A stretch of 34,005 bases of DNA. Origin: Candidatus Methanodesulfokora washburnensis (GTDB lineage: Archaea; Korarchaeota; Korarchaeia; Korarchaeales; Korarchaeaceae). Each line of letters opens with the position of its first letter. The first letter of the stretch is position 1. The stretch is from positions 1 to 34,005 of the forward strand of contig NZ_RCOS01000175.1 of assembly GCF_003947435.1 (NCBI RefSeq), read 5' to 3'. The position numbers and the translations under genes are program-made. The notes under the pieces are model-generated. The model was not told the origin of the DNA. It worked only from the letters and a program-made list of their open reading frames with translations, and ran no database searches. This document shows, piece after piece, positions 23,657 to 31,039 of this stretch.

Positions 23657-24901
23657 TCAGATCCTCTTCATTATCATAGGAAGAAGCGTCCATCCGTGAT
23701 CTATTGTTCCAAGGCTACCTCTTAAGCACTCTCTTTCACAGAAACACTCTATTCCATCTCCATTCTCTCCCGGAATCCTGAGAGCAACAGGAACTGGATC
23801 GTCTGAATGGGCTTTCAGCGTCCAAGGAGTTGCATGATCCGATGTTATTAAAATTGCTACATTATCAAGCTCCTCAGCGATCCCTCTCACAAAGATAGAA
23901 TCTATGAGTTCTATGGATCTGACTTTTCCCATGAGATCCCCGTCATGTCCGTAGACATCAGGCCCTTTTAAATGGACATATGACACATCGACCTCATTTA
24001 ACAGCTCCTTTGTGGCAGAAAGTCTGCTGGGAAGGTCTCTCTCCAAATCGCCTGTTGGAGGGGGAACTTTCTTCTCTCTCATTCCCATGAGCTTGCATAT
24101 GCCCATCTCAACAGGCATCTCAGCTATAGCCCCAAAACTTCTTCCAAACCTTCTGTTTATCTGCTCAAATTTAGGCACTCTGTTTCCCGCATCTCTCATG
24201 AGCAGGGCATTTGCAGGAAGCTTCCCCTCTTTTTTCCTCCTCAAATTAACCTCATGCTTGTCTAATATCTCCACAGCTTTTTTTGTAAATATATTGACGA
24301 TCTTGGCTGAAATTTTGGCATCCTCTCTATCCGATAACGGCCTACATTCAGCTATATAAGGGCTGAAATCCTTTTTTGCAACACTTATATGCCCAACTTT
24401 ATCGTATGCAGGATCAGTGTTGCTTATCTCATCACTCAACGGCACATCTGACTCTATTACAACCACTGCCCTGTGGCCGACAGATGCCCTCACAGTTATT
24501 CTAAATCCATCTATCTCCATTCCATCAAGAGAGGAGGCAAGTTCCCTTGCTTCCTCCGATGATAGATCCCTTCCAGCCCTTCTATCTATTATCTTCATGC
24601 TTTCCGGGTCTACTGTTGCAAAATTAGCCCTTAGAGCTAGGAAAAAGTCTTTTAGCTCTACGCCAGATCCGATAGCCTCTATCGGGCCTCTCCCAGTGTA
24701 ATACTTCTCAGGATCGTATCCAAGTATCGATATCACAGCGGAATCGCTTTCAGGAGCATATCCCCTGCCAACAGTGTACATCAAGCCGCAAACGGATTTT
24801 TTTGCTATTTCATCTATGCTGGGCTTCCTAGCAATTCTGAGGGAGGACTTCTCTATGAGGCCATCTGGAGCTCCATCCAGAACTAGATAGAGGAGCTTCA
24901 G
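23657..24901 (-). CDS. apgM: 2,3-Bisphosphoglycerate-independent phosphoglycerate mutase, archaeal type, with CTG start
   Basis: Interconverts 3- and 2-phosphoglycerate in glycolysis and gluconeogenesis. The 414-residue protein shows LLYLVLDGAPDG (metal-binding Asp), CGLMYTVGRGYAPESDSAV, SYVHLKGPDVYGHDGD, AILITSDHATPW and TIDHGWTLLPM, all metal or catalytic motifs. The first ATG or TTG in frame (24781-24784) would remove the essential N-terminal strand and Asp. The frame upstream has a stop before any ATG, GTG or TTG. CTG at 24901 follows GGTGA by four bases, the same spacing as at pyrK and porG, so CTG is very likely the start. It follows the pdo stop by four bases. Confidence 0.88.
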   Translation of the reverse strand: MKLLYLVLDGAPDGLIEKSSLRIARKPSIDEIAKKSVCGLMYTVGRGYAPESDSAVISILGYDPEKYYTGRGPIEAIGSGVELKDFFLALRANFATVDPESMKIIDRRAGRDLSSEEARELASSLDGMEIDGFRITVRASVGHRAVVVIESDVPLSDEISNTDPAYDKVGHISVAKKDFSPYIAECRPLSDREDAKISAKIVNIFTKKAVEILDKHEVNLRRKKEGKLPANALLMRDAGNRVPKFEQINRRFGRSFGAIAEMPVEMGICKLMGMREKKVPPPTGDLERDLPSRLSATKELLNEVDVSYVHLKGPDVYGHDGDLMGKVRSIELIDSIFVRGIAEELDNVAILITSDHATPWTLKAHSDDPVPVALRIPGENGDGIECFCERECLRGSLGTIDHGWTLLPMIMKRI

Positions 24902-24905
24902 GGGA

Positions 24906-25607
24906 TCACCTCTTAACCCGCCTAACTGCTTCTATCAAGTCATCCACCATCTTATCCTCAGGCTGAACTCCCACACTTGTTGACAGAACTATCTCCTCAT
25001 CTCCCTCAGCAAAAGTTATCAAATTGTGGGGAACAGCGCTTACCTTATACTTATCCGCAAGATCAGGGTTCTCATATGCCTCAACACAGTCAGATTCCAC
25101 TATCCCTCTGAGGGCAACTGCTATTTTATTTGAGAGAAGCACCTGATGTGGGCAGTAAGGACATGTCGGAGTCACAAATGTGACAAGCCTTATCCTTCCC
25201 CTGATATCAGCCAGCTCATCAAGTTTTCTGATGCTCTCCTCACTTAAATCAGGATTTCCTTGGCTGACGAGGGATATAGTTTCCACAAAACCCCATGCCT
25301 CATGGCCTGCTGGGGCTCCTGTGTACCTTATAAGGTACCCCATATCAGCCCCTATTAATATAGTTGGAACCCTTACAACTCTATATTTCTCTATTACATC
25401 GGGCTCAAGAAGTATGTTATGCACCCTGTGTACCAGCTTGCTGGATAGCTCCGAAAGCTCCTTTAGAAGTTGTTTTACCCAATCTGAGTACTCTTTGTTT
25501 TTGTTTCCCTCAAATAGTATGAGATCCACTGGATCTACAAGCTCCGAATCGAATTTGGCCTTCAGCTCAGAAGCTGTTTCATCATCTATTATCCTCTGCA
25601 TAGCCAT
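24906..25607 (-). CDS. pdo: Protein disulfide oxidoreductase (PDO, glutaredoxin-like)
   Basis: The 233-residue protein has two thioredoxin folds. The C-terminal half carries the active CPYC (Cys149-Cys152), with the cis-proline in SAVPHNL; the N-terminal half has no CxxC, so only one active site is left. PDO is typical of hyperthermophiles, where it makes and reshuffles disulfides in cytosolic proteins, and fits with the DsbB gene in this window. The start may be ATG 25607 or the second ATG at 25601. Confidence 0.9.
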   Translation of the reverse strand: MAMQRIIDDETASELKAKFDSELVDPVDLILFEGNKNKEYSDWVKQLLKELSELSSKLVHRVHNILLEPDVIEKYRVVRVPTILIGADMGYLIRYTGAPAGHEAWGFVETISLVSQGNPDLSEESIRKLDELADIRGRIRLVTFVTPTCPYCPHQVLLSNKIAVALRGIVESDCVEAYENPDLADKYKVSAVPHNLITFAEGDEEIVLSTSVGVQPEDKMVDDLIEAVRRVKR

Positions 25608-25702
25608 CCAAGTGATGTGTAAGGAATAGTATTTAAGGGTTCGTCAGCAGCTTCCAAAAGTTAACTTTTAACTCTTGTGCGTATACTCACACAAATTTGT
25701 AA

Positions 25703-25855
25703 CCGAGAGATCCTGCTCTCTCATGCCCGGTATGTGGTGGTATATTAGCTCCGAATGAGCACATGCTCAGGATGAGGGGGTTTCCGTTGCCCCTGAAAGC
25801 CATCAATGAGGATAGCAATCTGTTGCTATCTAAGATGGAATGGATAGTTATATAA
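25703..25855 (+). pseudogene. Possible transposase (TnpB) C-terminal zinc-ribbon relic
   Basis: After a stop at 25700 the frame reads RDPALSCPVCGGILAPNEHM and then GFPLPLKAINEDSN before TAA. A CPVCGG knuckle followed by APN and, later, a P-x-KA-x-x-x-D stretch is the kind of C-terminus seen in crenarchaeal TnpB-type transposases. The second zinc knuckle and RuvC III motif are missing, so only a fragment or misread relic remains. Confidence 0.4.
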
Positions 25856-25896
25856 CTATCGACAGCGGTTAAGATAGGAGTCCAGCGGTCTATCTT
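25811..25896 (+). repeat. Three hairpins sharing GATAG/CTATC arms
   Basis: GATAGCAA-TCTG-TTGCTATC (25811-25830), the perfect 18-bp palindrome GATAGTTATATAACTATC (25843-25860), and AAGATAG...CTATCTT (25871-25877 with 25890-25896). The last is followed by TTCCC and could terminate transcription. Confidence 0.6.
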
Positions 25897-26191
25897 TTCC
25901 CTTTATGCGGAGTAATTTTCAGCATGATGTCTTTTTGTGCTGCTTTTTGAATTTCTACTGTGAACAGGCAGCTTGTTTGAGATGTTTAGCTTGATCTCAA
26001 AGGGCCTTAGTGAGCAGAGAGATTTCTATAAGTTTCTACTAATAAAAGGAAGTTTTTATAACACTATAAGAATCTTAACTGCATTAAATCAAGCAACTCT
26101 TATTTACATAGAGCTATATTATTACTTTTTAATAAATAAACATCTGACAAAAATTTTTTACGCTAATCATGGAGAAATTGCTGGTGATACA

Positions 26192-26749
26192 ATGCTGGAG
26201 ATAAGATGGCACGGTAGGGGAGGACAGGGCGTATGGAGCGGGACTGCTGTTTTAGCACTTGCCGCAATAAAAGCTGGAAAATTCGCACAATCGTTCCCTG
26301 AATTCGGGCCTGAAAGAAGAGGAGCTCCTGTAAATGGATACAACAGGATAGATGATAAGCCGATAAAAATACATTGTGGAATATACGAGCCTGATGCCAT
26401 AATTGTGATAGATCCAACTCTTTTAAAATACAGGGAGATGATTTTGAGCGGCCTTAAAAGAGGAGGAAAAATAGTAATAAACTCGGAGAAGAAACCGGAG
26501 AAGCTGAGAGAGGAGCTAAAAGTTGGAAAAGATGTGGAGATATGGGTTGCGGATGCCACCTCAATAGCCCTTGAGGAGGTGAAGAGGCCCTCGACAAACA
26601 CTGCAACTCTTGGAGTTCTCCTGAGGGCAATACCAGTTGTCCCAATGGACAAGCTGGCTGAAGCTATTATGAGCAGGTGGCCTGGAGATATTGGGGAGAA
26701 AAATGTTAAGGCGATAAAAAGGGCATATGAGGAGGCGATGTCGGGATGA
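26192..26749 (+). CDS. porG: Pyruvate:ferredoxin oxidoreductase gamma subunit
   Basis: The gamma subunit of the four-subunit 2-oxoacid:ferredoxin oxidoreductase, containing the Rossmann-like domain that docks on alpha/beta. The 185-residue protein begins EIRWHGRGGQGVWSGTAVLA, with FPEFGPERRGAPVNGY at about 35-50, both family hallmarks. ATG 26192 has GGTGA four bases upstream. The frame is open further back to 25973, but that part looks non-coding. It overlaps porD by ATGA. Confidence 0.93.
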   Translation: MLEIRWHGRGGQGVWSGTAVLALAAIKAGKFAQSFPEFGPERRGAPVNGYNRIDDKPIKIHCGIYEPDAIIVIDPTLLKYREMILSGLKRGGKIVINSEKKPEKLREELKVGKDVEIWVADATSIALEEVKRPSTNTATLGVLLRAIPVVPMDKLAEAIMSRWPGDIGEKNVKAIKRAYEEAMSG

Positions 26750-27006
26750 TGGGGTGGAGAGATCTTCCCATAGGAGGTGTTCCCCCCTTAACCTCCTTGG
26801 AGTATAAAACGGGGGATTGGAAAGTTTTCATGCCAAAGATAGACACAAGCAAGTGCACTAAATGCGGGCTTTGCTGGATGTACTGCCCTGATTCAGCTAT
26901 CATATGGGATGGGGAGGGATACCCAAAGCCAAACTATGAGTACTGCAAGGGATGCGGAATCTGCGCTAACGAGTGTCCCGTTAAAGCAATAGAGATGGTG
27001 AGGTGA
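26746..27006 (+). CDS. porD: Pyruvate:ferredoxin oxidoreductase delta subunit
   Basis: An 86-residue two-cluster ferredoxin subunit with CTKCGLCWMYCP and CKGCGICANECP, which bind two [4Fe-4S] clusters and carry electrons from the TPP centre to ferredoxin. The 30-residue N-terminal lead is usual for PorD. It is followed by porA after four bases. Confidence 0.95.
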   Translation: MMGWRDLPIGGVPPLTSLEYKTGDWKVFMPKIDTSKCTKCGLCWMYCPDSAIIWDGEGYPKPNYEYCKGCGICANECPVKAIEMVR

Positions 27007-27010
27007 TTTC

Positions 27011-28228
27011 ATGATAGCACAGACAGTGATGGGTTTAAATGGTGATGAGGCTGTTGCTTGGGCTGTTAAGCAGAGCAATGTGGACTTTGTCTCAGCCTAT
27101 CCCATAACGCCTCAGACGATAATAGTTGAAAGAATATCCGAGTTTGTGAACAATGGAGAAGCTGATCTCGAGTTTGTGGCTGTGGAGAGCGAGCATAGTG
27201 CCCTAAGTGCATGCATAGGTGCAGCTGCTGCTGGAGCAAGGGCCTTCACAGCAACTGCTGCAAATGGATTGCAGCTCATGCATGAAGTTCTCTACATAGC
27301 AGCAAGCTTAAGGCTTCCGATAGTGATGGCTGTTGCCAACAGAGCTCCATCCGGACCGATAAACATACACTGCGATCACAACGATAGCATGGGTCAAAGG
27401 GATTCGGGATGGATTCAGATATACTCTGAAGATGCGCAGGAAGTGTATGACAACACAATACAGGCCTTCAGGATAGCTGAGCACAGGGATGTGCTTCTCC
27501 CAGTAATGGTTATGATGGACGGATTTCTCATAACTCATACAATGCAGAACATCTATGTTCTGCCGGATGATGTTGTAAGCAATTTTGTTGGCACCAGAAA
27601 GGTTGAGAAGATAGTTTTACCGAGAATATATGGAGAGAAAGAGGTTTACAGGATGCTGAATCCAAAGTATCCCATTACCTTTGGCCCTCTAGATCTATAT
27701 GATTACTACATAGAGCATAAGATGCAACAAATAGAGGCGATGAGAAATGCAAAGAAAGTGATAATGGATGTTCATGAGGAATATGCAGAAATAAGCGGAA
27801 GAAGGTATGGTGATGGACTTCTCGATCCCTACAGGGCTGATGATGCGGACTATCTGCTTGTAGGCATAGGATCCACGATGGGGACAGCAAGATATGTAGT
27901 TGATGAGCTCAGAAATGAGGGTCACAAGGTTGGAATAGTCAGGATAAGGACCTTCAGACCATTTCCAGCTGATGAGTTCAGGAAAATACTCTCAGGAAAG
28001 GACATGGTTGGCATTTTGGACAGAGGAATAAGCTTCGGCTCCTTCGGCCAAGTCTACTTGGATCTAGCCGCAGCCCTGTATAAAAGACCGGATGCACCTC
28101 CACTTATAGATTTCGTTTACGGACTTGGAGGAAGGGACATGTCTCCAAAGCTTCTGAAGAGCATATTCATGGAGCTTATAGAGGGAAAGGAGGAACCTGT
28201 TCTTAGGATAAGAGGGGTGAGAGAATGA
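27011..28228 (+). CDS. porA: Pyruvate:ferredoxin oxidoreductase alpha subunit
   Basis: The 405-residue alpha subunit, which binds the pyrimidine side of TPP and the substrate. The strand AYPITPQTIIVERISEFV and VESEHSALSACIGAAAAG are typical, as is GRPSG-like RAPSGPINIHCDHNDSM. The mid-protein DGFLITHT and C-terminal VGIGSTMGTARYVVDELRNE mark domains III and II. The stop overlaps porB (ATGA). Confidence 0.95.
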   Translation: MIAQTVMGLNGDEAVAWAVKQSNVDFVSAYPITPQTIIVERISEFVNNGEADLEFVAVESEHSALSACIGAAAAGARAFTATAANGLQLMHEVLYIAASLRLPIVMAVANRAPSGPINIHCDHNDSMGQRDSGWIQIYSEDAQEVYDNTIQAFRIAEHRDVLLPVMVMMDGFLITHTMQNIYVLPDDVVSNFVGTRKVEKIVLPRIYGEKEVYRMLNPKYPITFGPLDLYDYYIEHKMQQIEAMRNAKKVIMDVHEEYAEISGRRYGDGLLDPYRADDADYLLVGIGSTMGTARYVVDELRNEGHKVGIVRIRTFRPFPADEFRKILSGKDMVGILDRGISFGSFGQVYLDLAAALYKRPDAPPLIDFVYGLGGRDMSPKLLKSIFMELIEGKEEPVLRIRGVRE

Positions 28229-29196
28229 GTGTAAACATAAAGGAGCTTGCTAAATTCATGATGAAAGATCCAGGAATACTATCTGGGCATAGATTATGTG
28301 CTGGATGCGGTCCAGGGATAATACTCAGGCAGATAATGATGGCTAGGAGAAAACCAGTTGTTATCGCAAATGCAACAGGTTGTGTGGAGGTTGCGACCAC
28401 AATATTTCCCTATACTGCTTGGAATGTTCCGTGGATTCACAATGCATTTGAGAATGCCGCTGCGACAGCTTCCGGCATAGTAGCTGCTAGAAACAAGCTT
28501 ATCAGATCTGAAAGGTTTAAGAATGATCCCGATGTCGATCTGGATTACGATGTAATAGTGATAGGAGGAGATGGAGGCACATACGACATAGGATTTCAGG
28601 CAATATCAGGGGCCTTTGAGAGAAGGGATAAGTTCATGTACGTGCTTTACGACAACGAGGCTTATATGAACACGGGAATACAGAGAAGCGGAGGAACTCC
28701 ATTTGGAGCATGGACGACAACTACTCCAGTGGGAAGCAGGATAAAAGGAAAGATAGAGCCAAAGAAGCCGATATTGGATATATTTGTAGCTCATGGAATA
28801 CCATATGCAGCAACAGCCTCTCCTGCATTCTGGACAGATGCCATACAGAAACTGAGGAAAGGGCTGGAGAACCAGCCATCATTCATACACTACCTTGGAG
28901 TATGTCCGACAGGCTGGGGGACTGAAATAGAAAAAACTGTGGAGTTATCTAAGCTTGCAGTTGAGACCTGCATCTTCCCGTTGTACGAAGTTGTGAATGG
29001 TGAGTACAAGCTCACTGGCATGAGCAAAACTATAGCAAAGAATCCAGCCAGAAAGAAGCCTGTGGAGGAGTACATAAAGGTTCAGAGAAGATTTGCTCAC
29101 ATGCTGAGGCCTGAGAACAAATGGATGCTTGAGGAGCTCCAGAGACAGGTGGACGAACGCTGGGAAATCCTGCTGAAGAGAGCAGGGGAGGCCTAA
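28225..29196 (+). CDS. porB: Pyruvate:ferredoxin oxidoreductase beta subunit
   Basis: The beta subunit binds the TPP diphosphate and the proximal [4Fe-4S] cluster. The 323-residue protein has RLCAGCGPGIILRQ, ANATGCVEVATTIFPYTAWN, the TPP motif GGDGGTYDIG with DNEAYMNTGIQRSG, and HYLGVCPTGW. The segment GTPFGAWTTTTPVGS and the pattern ATASPAF favour pyruvate over branched-chain 2-oxoacids, though substrate is inferred. It completes a gamma-delta-alpha-beta operon, followed by a T-rich stretch. Confidence 0.93.
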   Translation: MSVNIKELAKFMMKDPGILSGHRLCAGCGPGIILRQIMMARRKPVVIANATGCVEVATTIFPYTAWNVPWIHNAFENAAATASGIVAARNKLIRSERFKNDPDVDLDYDVIVIGGDGGTYDIGFQAISGAFERRDKFMYVLYDNEAYMNTGIQRSGGTPFGAWTTTTPVGSRIKGKIEPKKPILDIFVAHGIPYAATASPAFWTDAIQKLRKGLENQPSFIHYLGVCPTGWGTEIEKTVELSKLAVETCIFPLYEVVNGEYKLTGMSKTIAKNPARKKPVEEYIKVQRRFAHMLRPENKWMLEELQRQVDERWEILLKRAGEA

Positions 29197-29199
29197 TAT

Positions 29200-29215
29200 T
29201 TTATTTTTTTATTAC
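29200..29215 (+). terminator. T-rich terminator of the por operon
   Basis: TTTTATTTTTTTATTAC lies a few bases after the porB stop, as is usual for archaeal oligo-T termination. Confidence 0.5.
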
Positions 29216-29222
29216 AGAAACT

Positions 29223-29512
29223 CGGCAAGAAAGCCTACGGTTTTAACCGTGGGATGAATTGCCGGTAAGCCTAAATACAAGCCCGTGATAGTTGTGTCGA
29301 GCGAGTCGCTCGGATGTAGCTCGGATGTCCAAAAGCTGGAATAAGGCTCCGGGCCGAAAGGGGGAGAGGTTCCAGCAAAGCGGGGATACGGCTATACGCC
29401 GTATCCAGGGGCTGATAGGGCATCATGCCCTGGTCTTGACACAGCCCTGAACCCGGTAGGATGAGGCCTAAGGCCGACAAACCGGGAATCTCCCGGCTTT
29501 AGCCGTGGGGAG
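29223..29512 (+). mobile_element. Structured non-coding element with IS605-like ends (MITE or omega-RNA relic)
   Basis: The left end nests two stems: CGGCAA (29223-29228) with TTGCCG (29259-29264) outside CCTACGGTT/AACCGTGGG (29234-29253). The right end CTCCCGGC-TTTA-GCCG-GGGAG (29490-29512) resembles the hairpin at 92. Between them are perfect hairpins at 29298-29312 (CGAGCGA/TCGCTCG), 29384-29406 (GGATACGGC/GCCGTATCC) and 29417-29431 (AGGGCA/TGCCCT). A frame before the right end ends SRL-stop like the tnpB at 105. No coding gene is present. A stand-alone structured RNA is the alternative. Confidence 0.65.
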
Positions 29513-29563
29513 TGTCAAGGAGGAAATTAAGGCAGAGCTAACTTTCGTCTTTCTTCACAACAA

Positions 29564-29574
29564 TTTTAAATAAG
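29564..29574 (+). promoter_or_regulatory. TATA box of the CDF transporter gene
   Basis: TTTTAAATAAG is centred 26 bp before the GTG at 29595, which would be the leaderless start if one frame change is allowed. Confidence 0.4.
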
Positions 29575-29594
29575 CAAGCCTGATGGAAAACTAG

Positions 29595-30933
29595 GTGGTA
29601 TACCAGGGACGTAGCTAAGCTCACTATATCATCTTTAATCGCATCTCTATGCCTCTTTCTGTTAAAGCTGCTTGCAGGCATTATAACCAATAGCTTGGGG
29701 ATTCTGGCCGAGGCAATGCACTCAGCTCTGGACAGTTTAACCTCATTGATAACGTTTCTATCGGTCAGGTATTCAGCAAAACCTCCCGATAGCTCCCACA
29801 CTTACGGGCACAGGAAGTACGATAGCATAGGAGGACTTATAGGAGCAGCTCTTTTGCTTGTCACAATGAGCTGGGTGGCTTTGGAAGCAGTTATCAGGTT
29901 AATAAAACCTGTTGAGATAGAGATAGGCATAATACCATTCATTGTGATGGTTGTTTCAATAGCTGTGGATGCAGAAAGATCAAGGGCATTGAAAAAAGCC
30001 GCTAGCATAACCTCAAGCAGAGCTTTAGAGGCAGATGCCCTTCACTTCTCAAGCGATATATTCACCTCTCTTACAGTTATAGCAGGCTTATTTCTGGTGA
30101 AACTCGGAATAAAAGCAGCGGATCCGATAATAGGTCTTTTTATATCAATTTTGTTCCTGAGATCTGCTGTAAAGATAGCTAAGGATTCTCTCATGGATTT
30201 AACCGACAGGATAGATCCCTCTCTGATGGATGAGATAAGAAAGGCATGTTCCGATATTCCTGGGGTCATAAGGGTGAACAGGATAAGGGCTAGATCTGTT
30301 GGAAATATGGTGCTGGGGGATATCTCAGTGCTTGTTGATTCTGGAATGGAGAACAGAATACCAAAGGAGATATCTAAGAGGATAAGCGAGAGGCTGAGAA
30401 AGGATGTTGATTTCATTGTTGAAACCATATCAGCTGATGAGGAGATCAAGGAGGCTGTGAAAAGGATATCATCTGAGATAAATGGGGTGATAGAGGTTCA
30501 TGGGATAAAAATAAGTGGCTTCAACAGGGAGAAAAAGGTTTCCGTGCATGCGGTTGTTGATCCAGATATAGATATAGTGAGAGCTCATGAGATATCCGAT
30601 GCGCTTGAGAGAAGGATAAAGGAGATTCCAGGAGTTGTTGAGGCCATAGTACATGTCGATCCAGCTGATCTTCCATCTCTTAAAATGACAGATAAAGAGC
30701 TTGCTGATATGATAAGAAGGGAGCTGGAAGGAAGGAAGATAGATGACTATGAGGTTATTCTGGAGTCTTTGGAGGTGTTCGATCCTCCTTGGACTGTCAA
30801 TGTTAGGATTGTTCTCCCAAAAAGTATGCCGCTGAAAAAGGCTCATGAGATAACACATGAAGTGGAGCTGATTGTCAGGAGGATATTACCGGGAGCTTCT
30901 GTGACGGTTCACTTTTCTTCTTATAAAATTTAA
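29595..30933 (+). CDS. Cation diffusion facilitator with three tandem C-terminal domains (5' frame disturbed)
   Basis: A CDF metal-ion/proton antiporter. HSALD and DALHFSSD give the two HxxxD metal sites in transmembrane helices 2 and 5, with TYGHRKYDS after helix 2. From TTG 29695 the frame is unbroken (412 residues) but lacks helix 1. Helix 1 is in the same frame (TISSLIASLCLFLLKLLAGI) with no ATG, GTG or TTG. A GTG at 29595 placed 26 bp after a TATA box reads MVYQ and joins this frame if one G is removed from GGG at 29606-29608. After the membrane part come three roughly 80-residue alpha/beta domains (about 165-235, 240-325 and 330-412 from the TTG) where one is usual. Confidence 0.75.
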
Positions 30934-30988
30934 TAAATTTATCAATAATTGTAACTTTGTGAGAAACTTCCATCGCTGAAGACAAAAA

Positions 30989-30998
30989 TTTATATAAT
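30989..30998 (+). promoter_or_regulatory. TATA box of the solute-binding protein gene
   Basis: TTTATATAAT predicts transcription from about 31019, giving a 20-base leader with the GGGGTGA ribosome-binding site at 31028. Confidence 0.55.
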
Positions 30999-31039
30999 TC
31001 ACCTTAGAATTTCCCTTGGCCCTTTATGGGGTGACTAAT

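Larger units (their letters stand above)
25608..26191. other. Long spacer before the por operon with transposase debris
   Basis: Contains the transposase-like relic at 25703-25855 and the GATAG/CTATC hairpins at 25811-25896. From 25970 on the DNA is A/T-rich; an open frame runs through it into porG but its residues do not resemble any protein. The por promoter should lie near 26127-26160 (TTTTTAATAAATAAA). Confidence 0.5.

Noticed and set aside
23470-23679. 69-codon plus-strand frame
   Set aside because: No family features, no clear ribosome-binding site, and it runs into the 3' end of apgM on the other strand.
24781-24910. Frameshift in the 5' part of apgM
   Set aside because: A careful base count shows one uninterrupted frame from CTG 24901 through the TTG at 24784, so only the start codon is unusual.
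25973-26191. N-terminal extension of the por gamma subunit
   Set aside because: A/T-rich sequence giving low-complexity residues; the family begins at the ATG at 26192, which has a GGTGA site.
29223-29512. Identity as SRP RNA or RNase P RNA
   Set aside because: I could not find the conserved helix 8 of SRP RNA or the P4 core of RNase P, and the ends match IS605-type hairpins instead.
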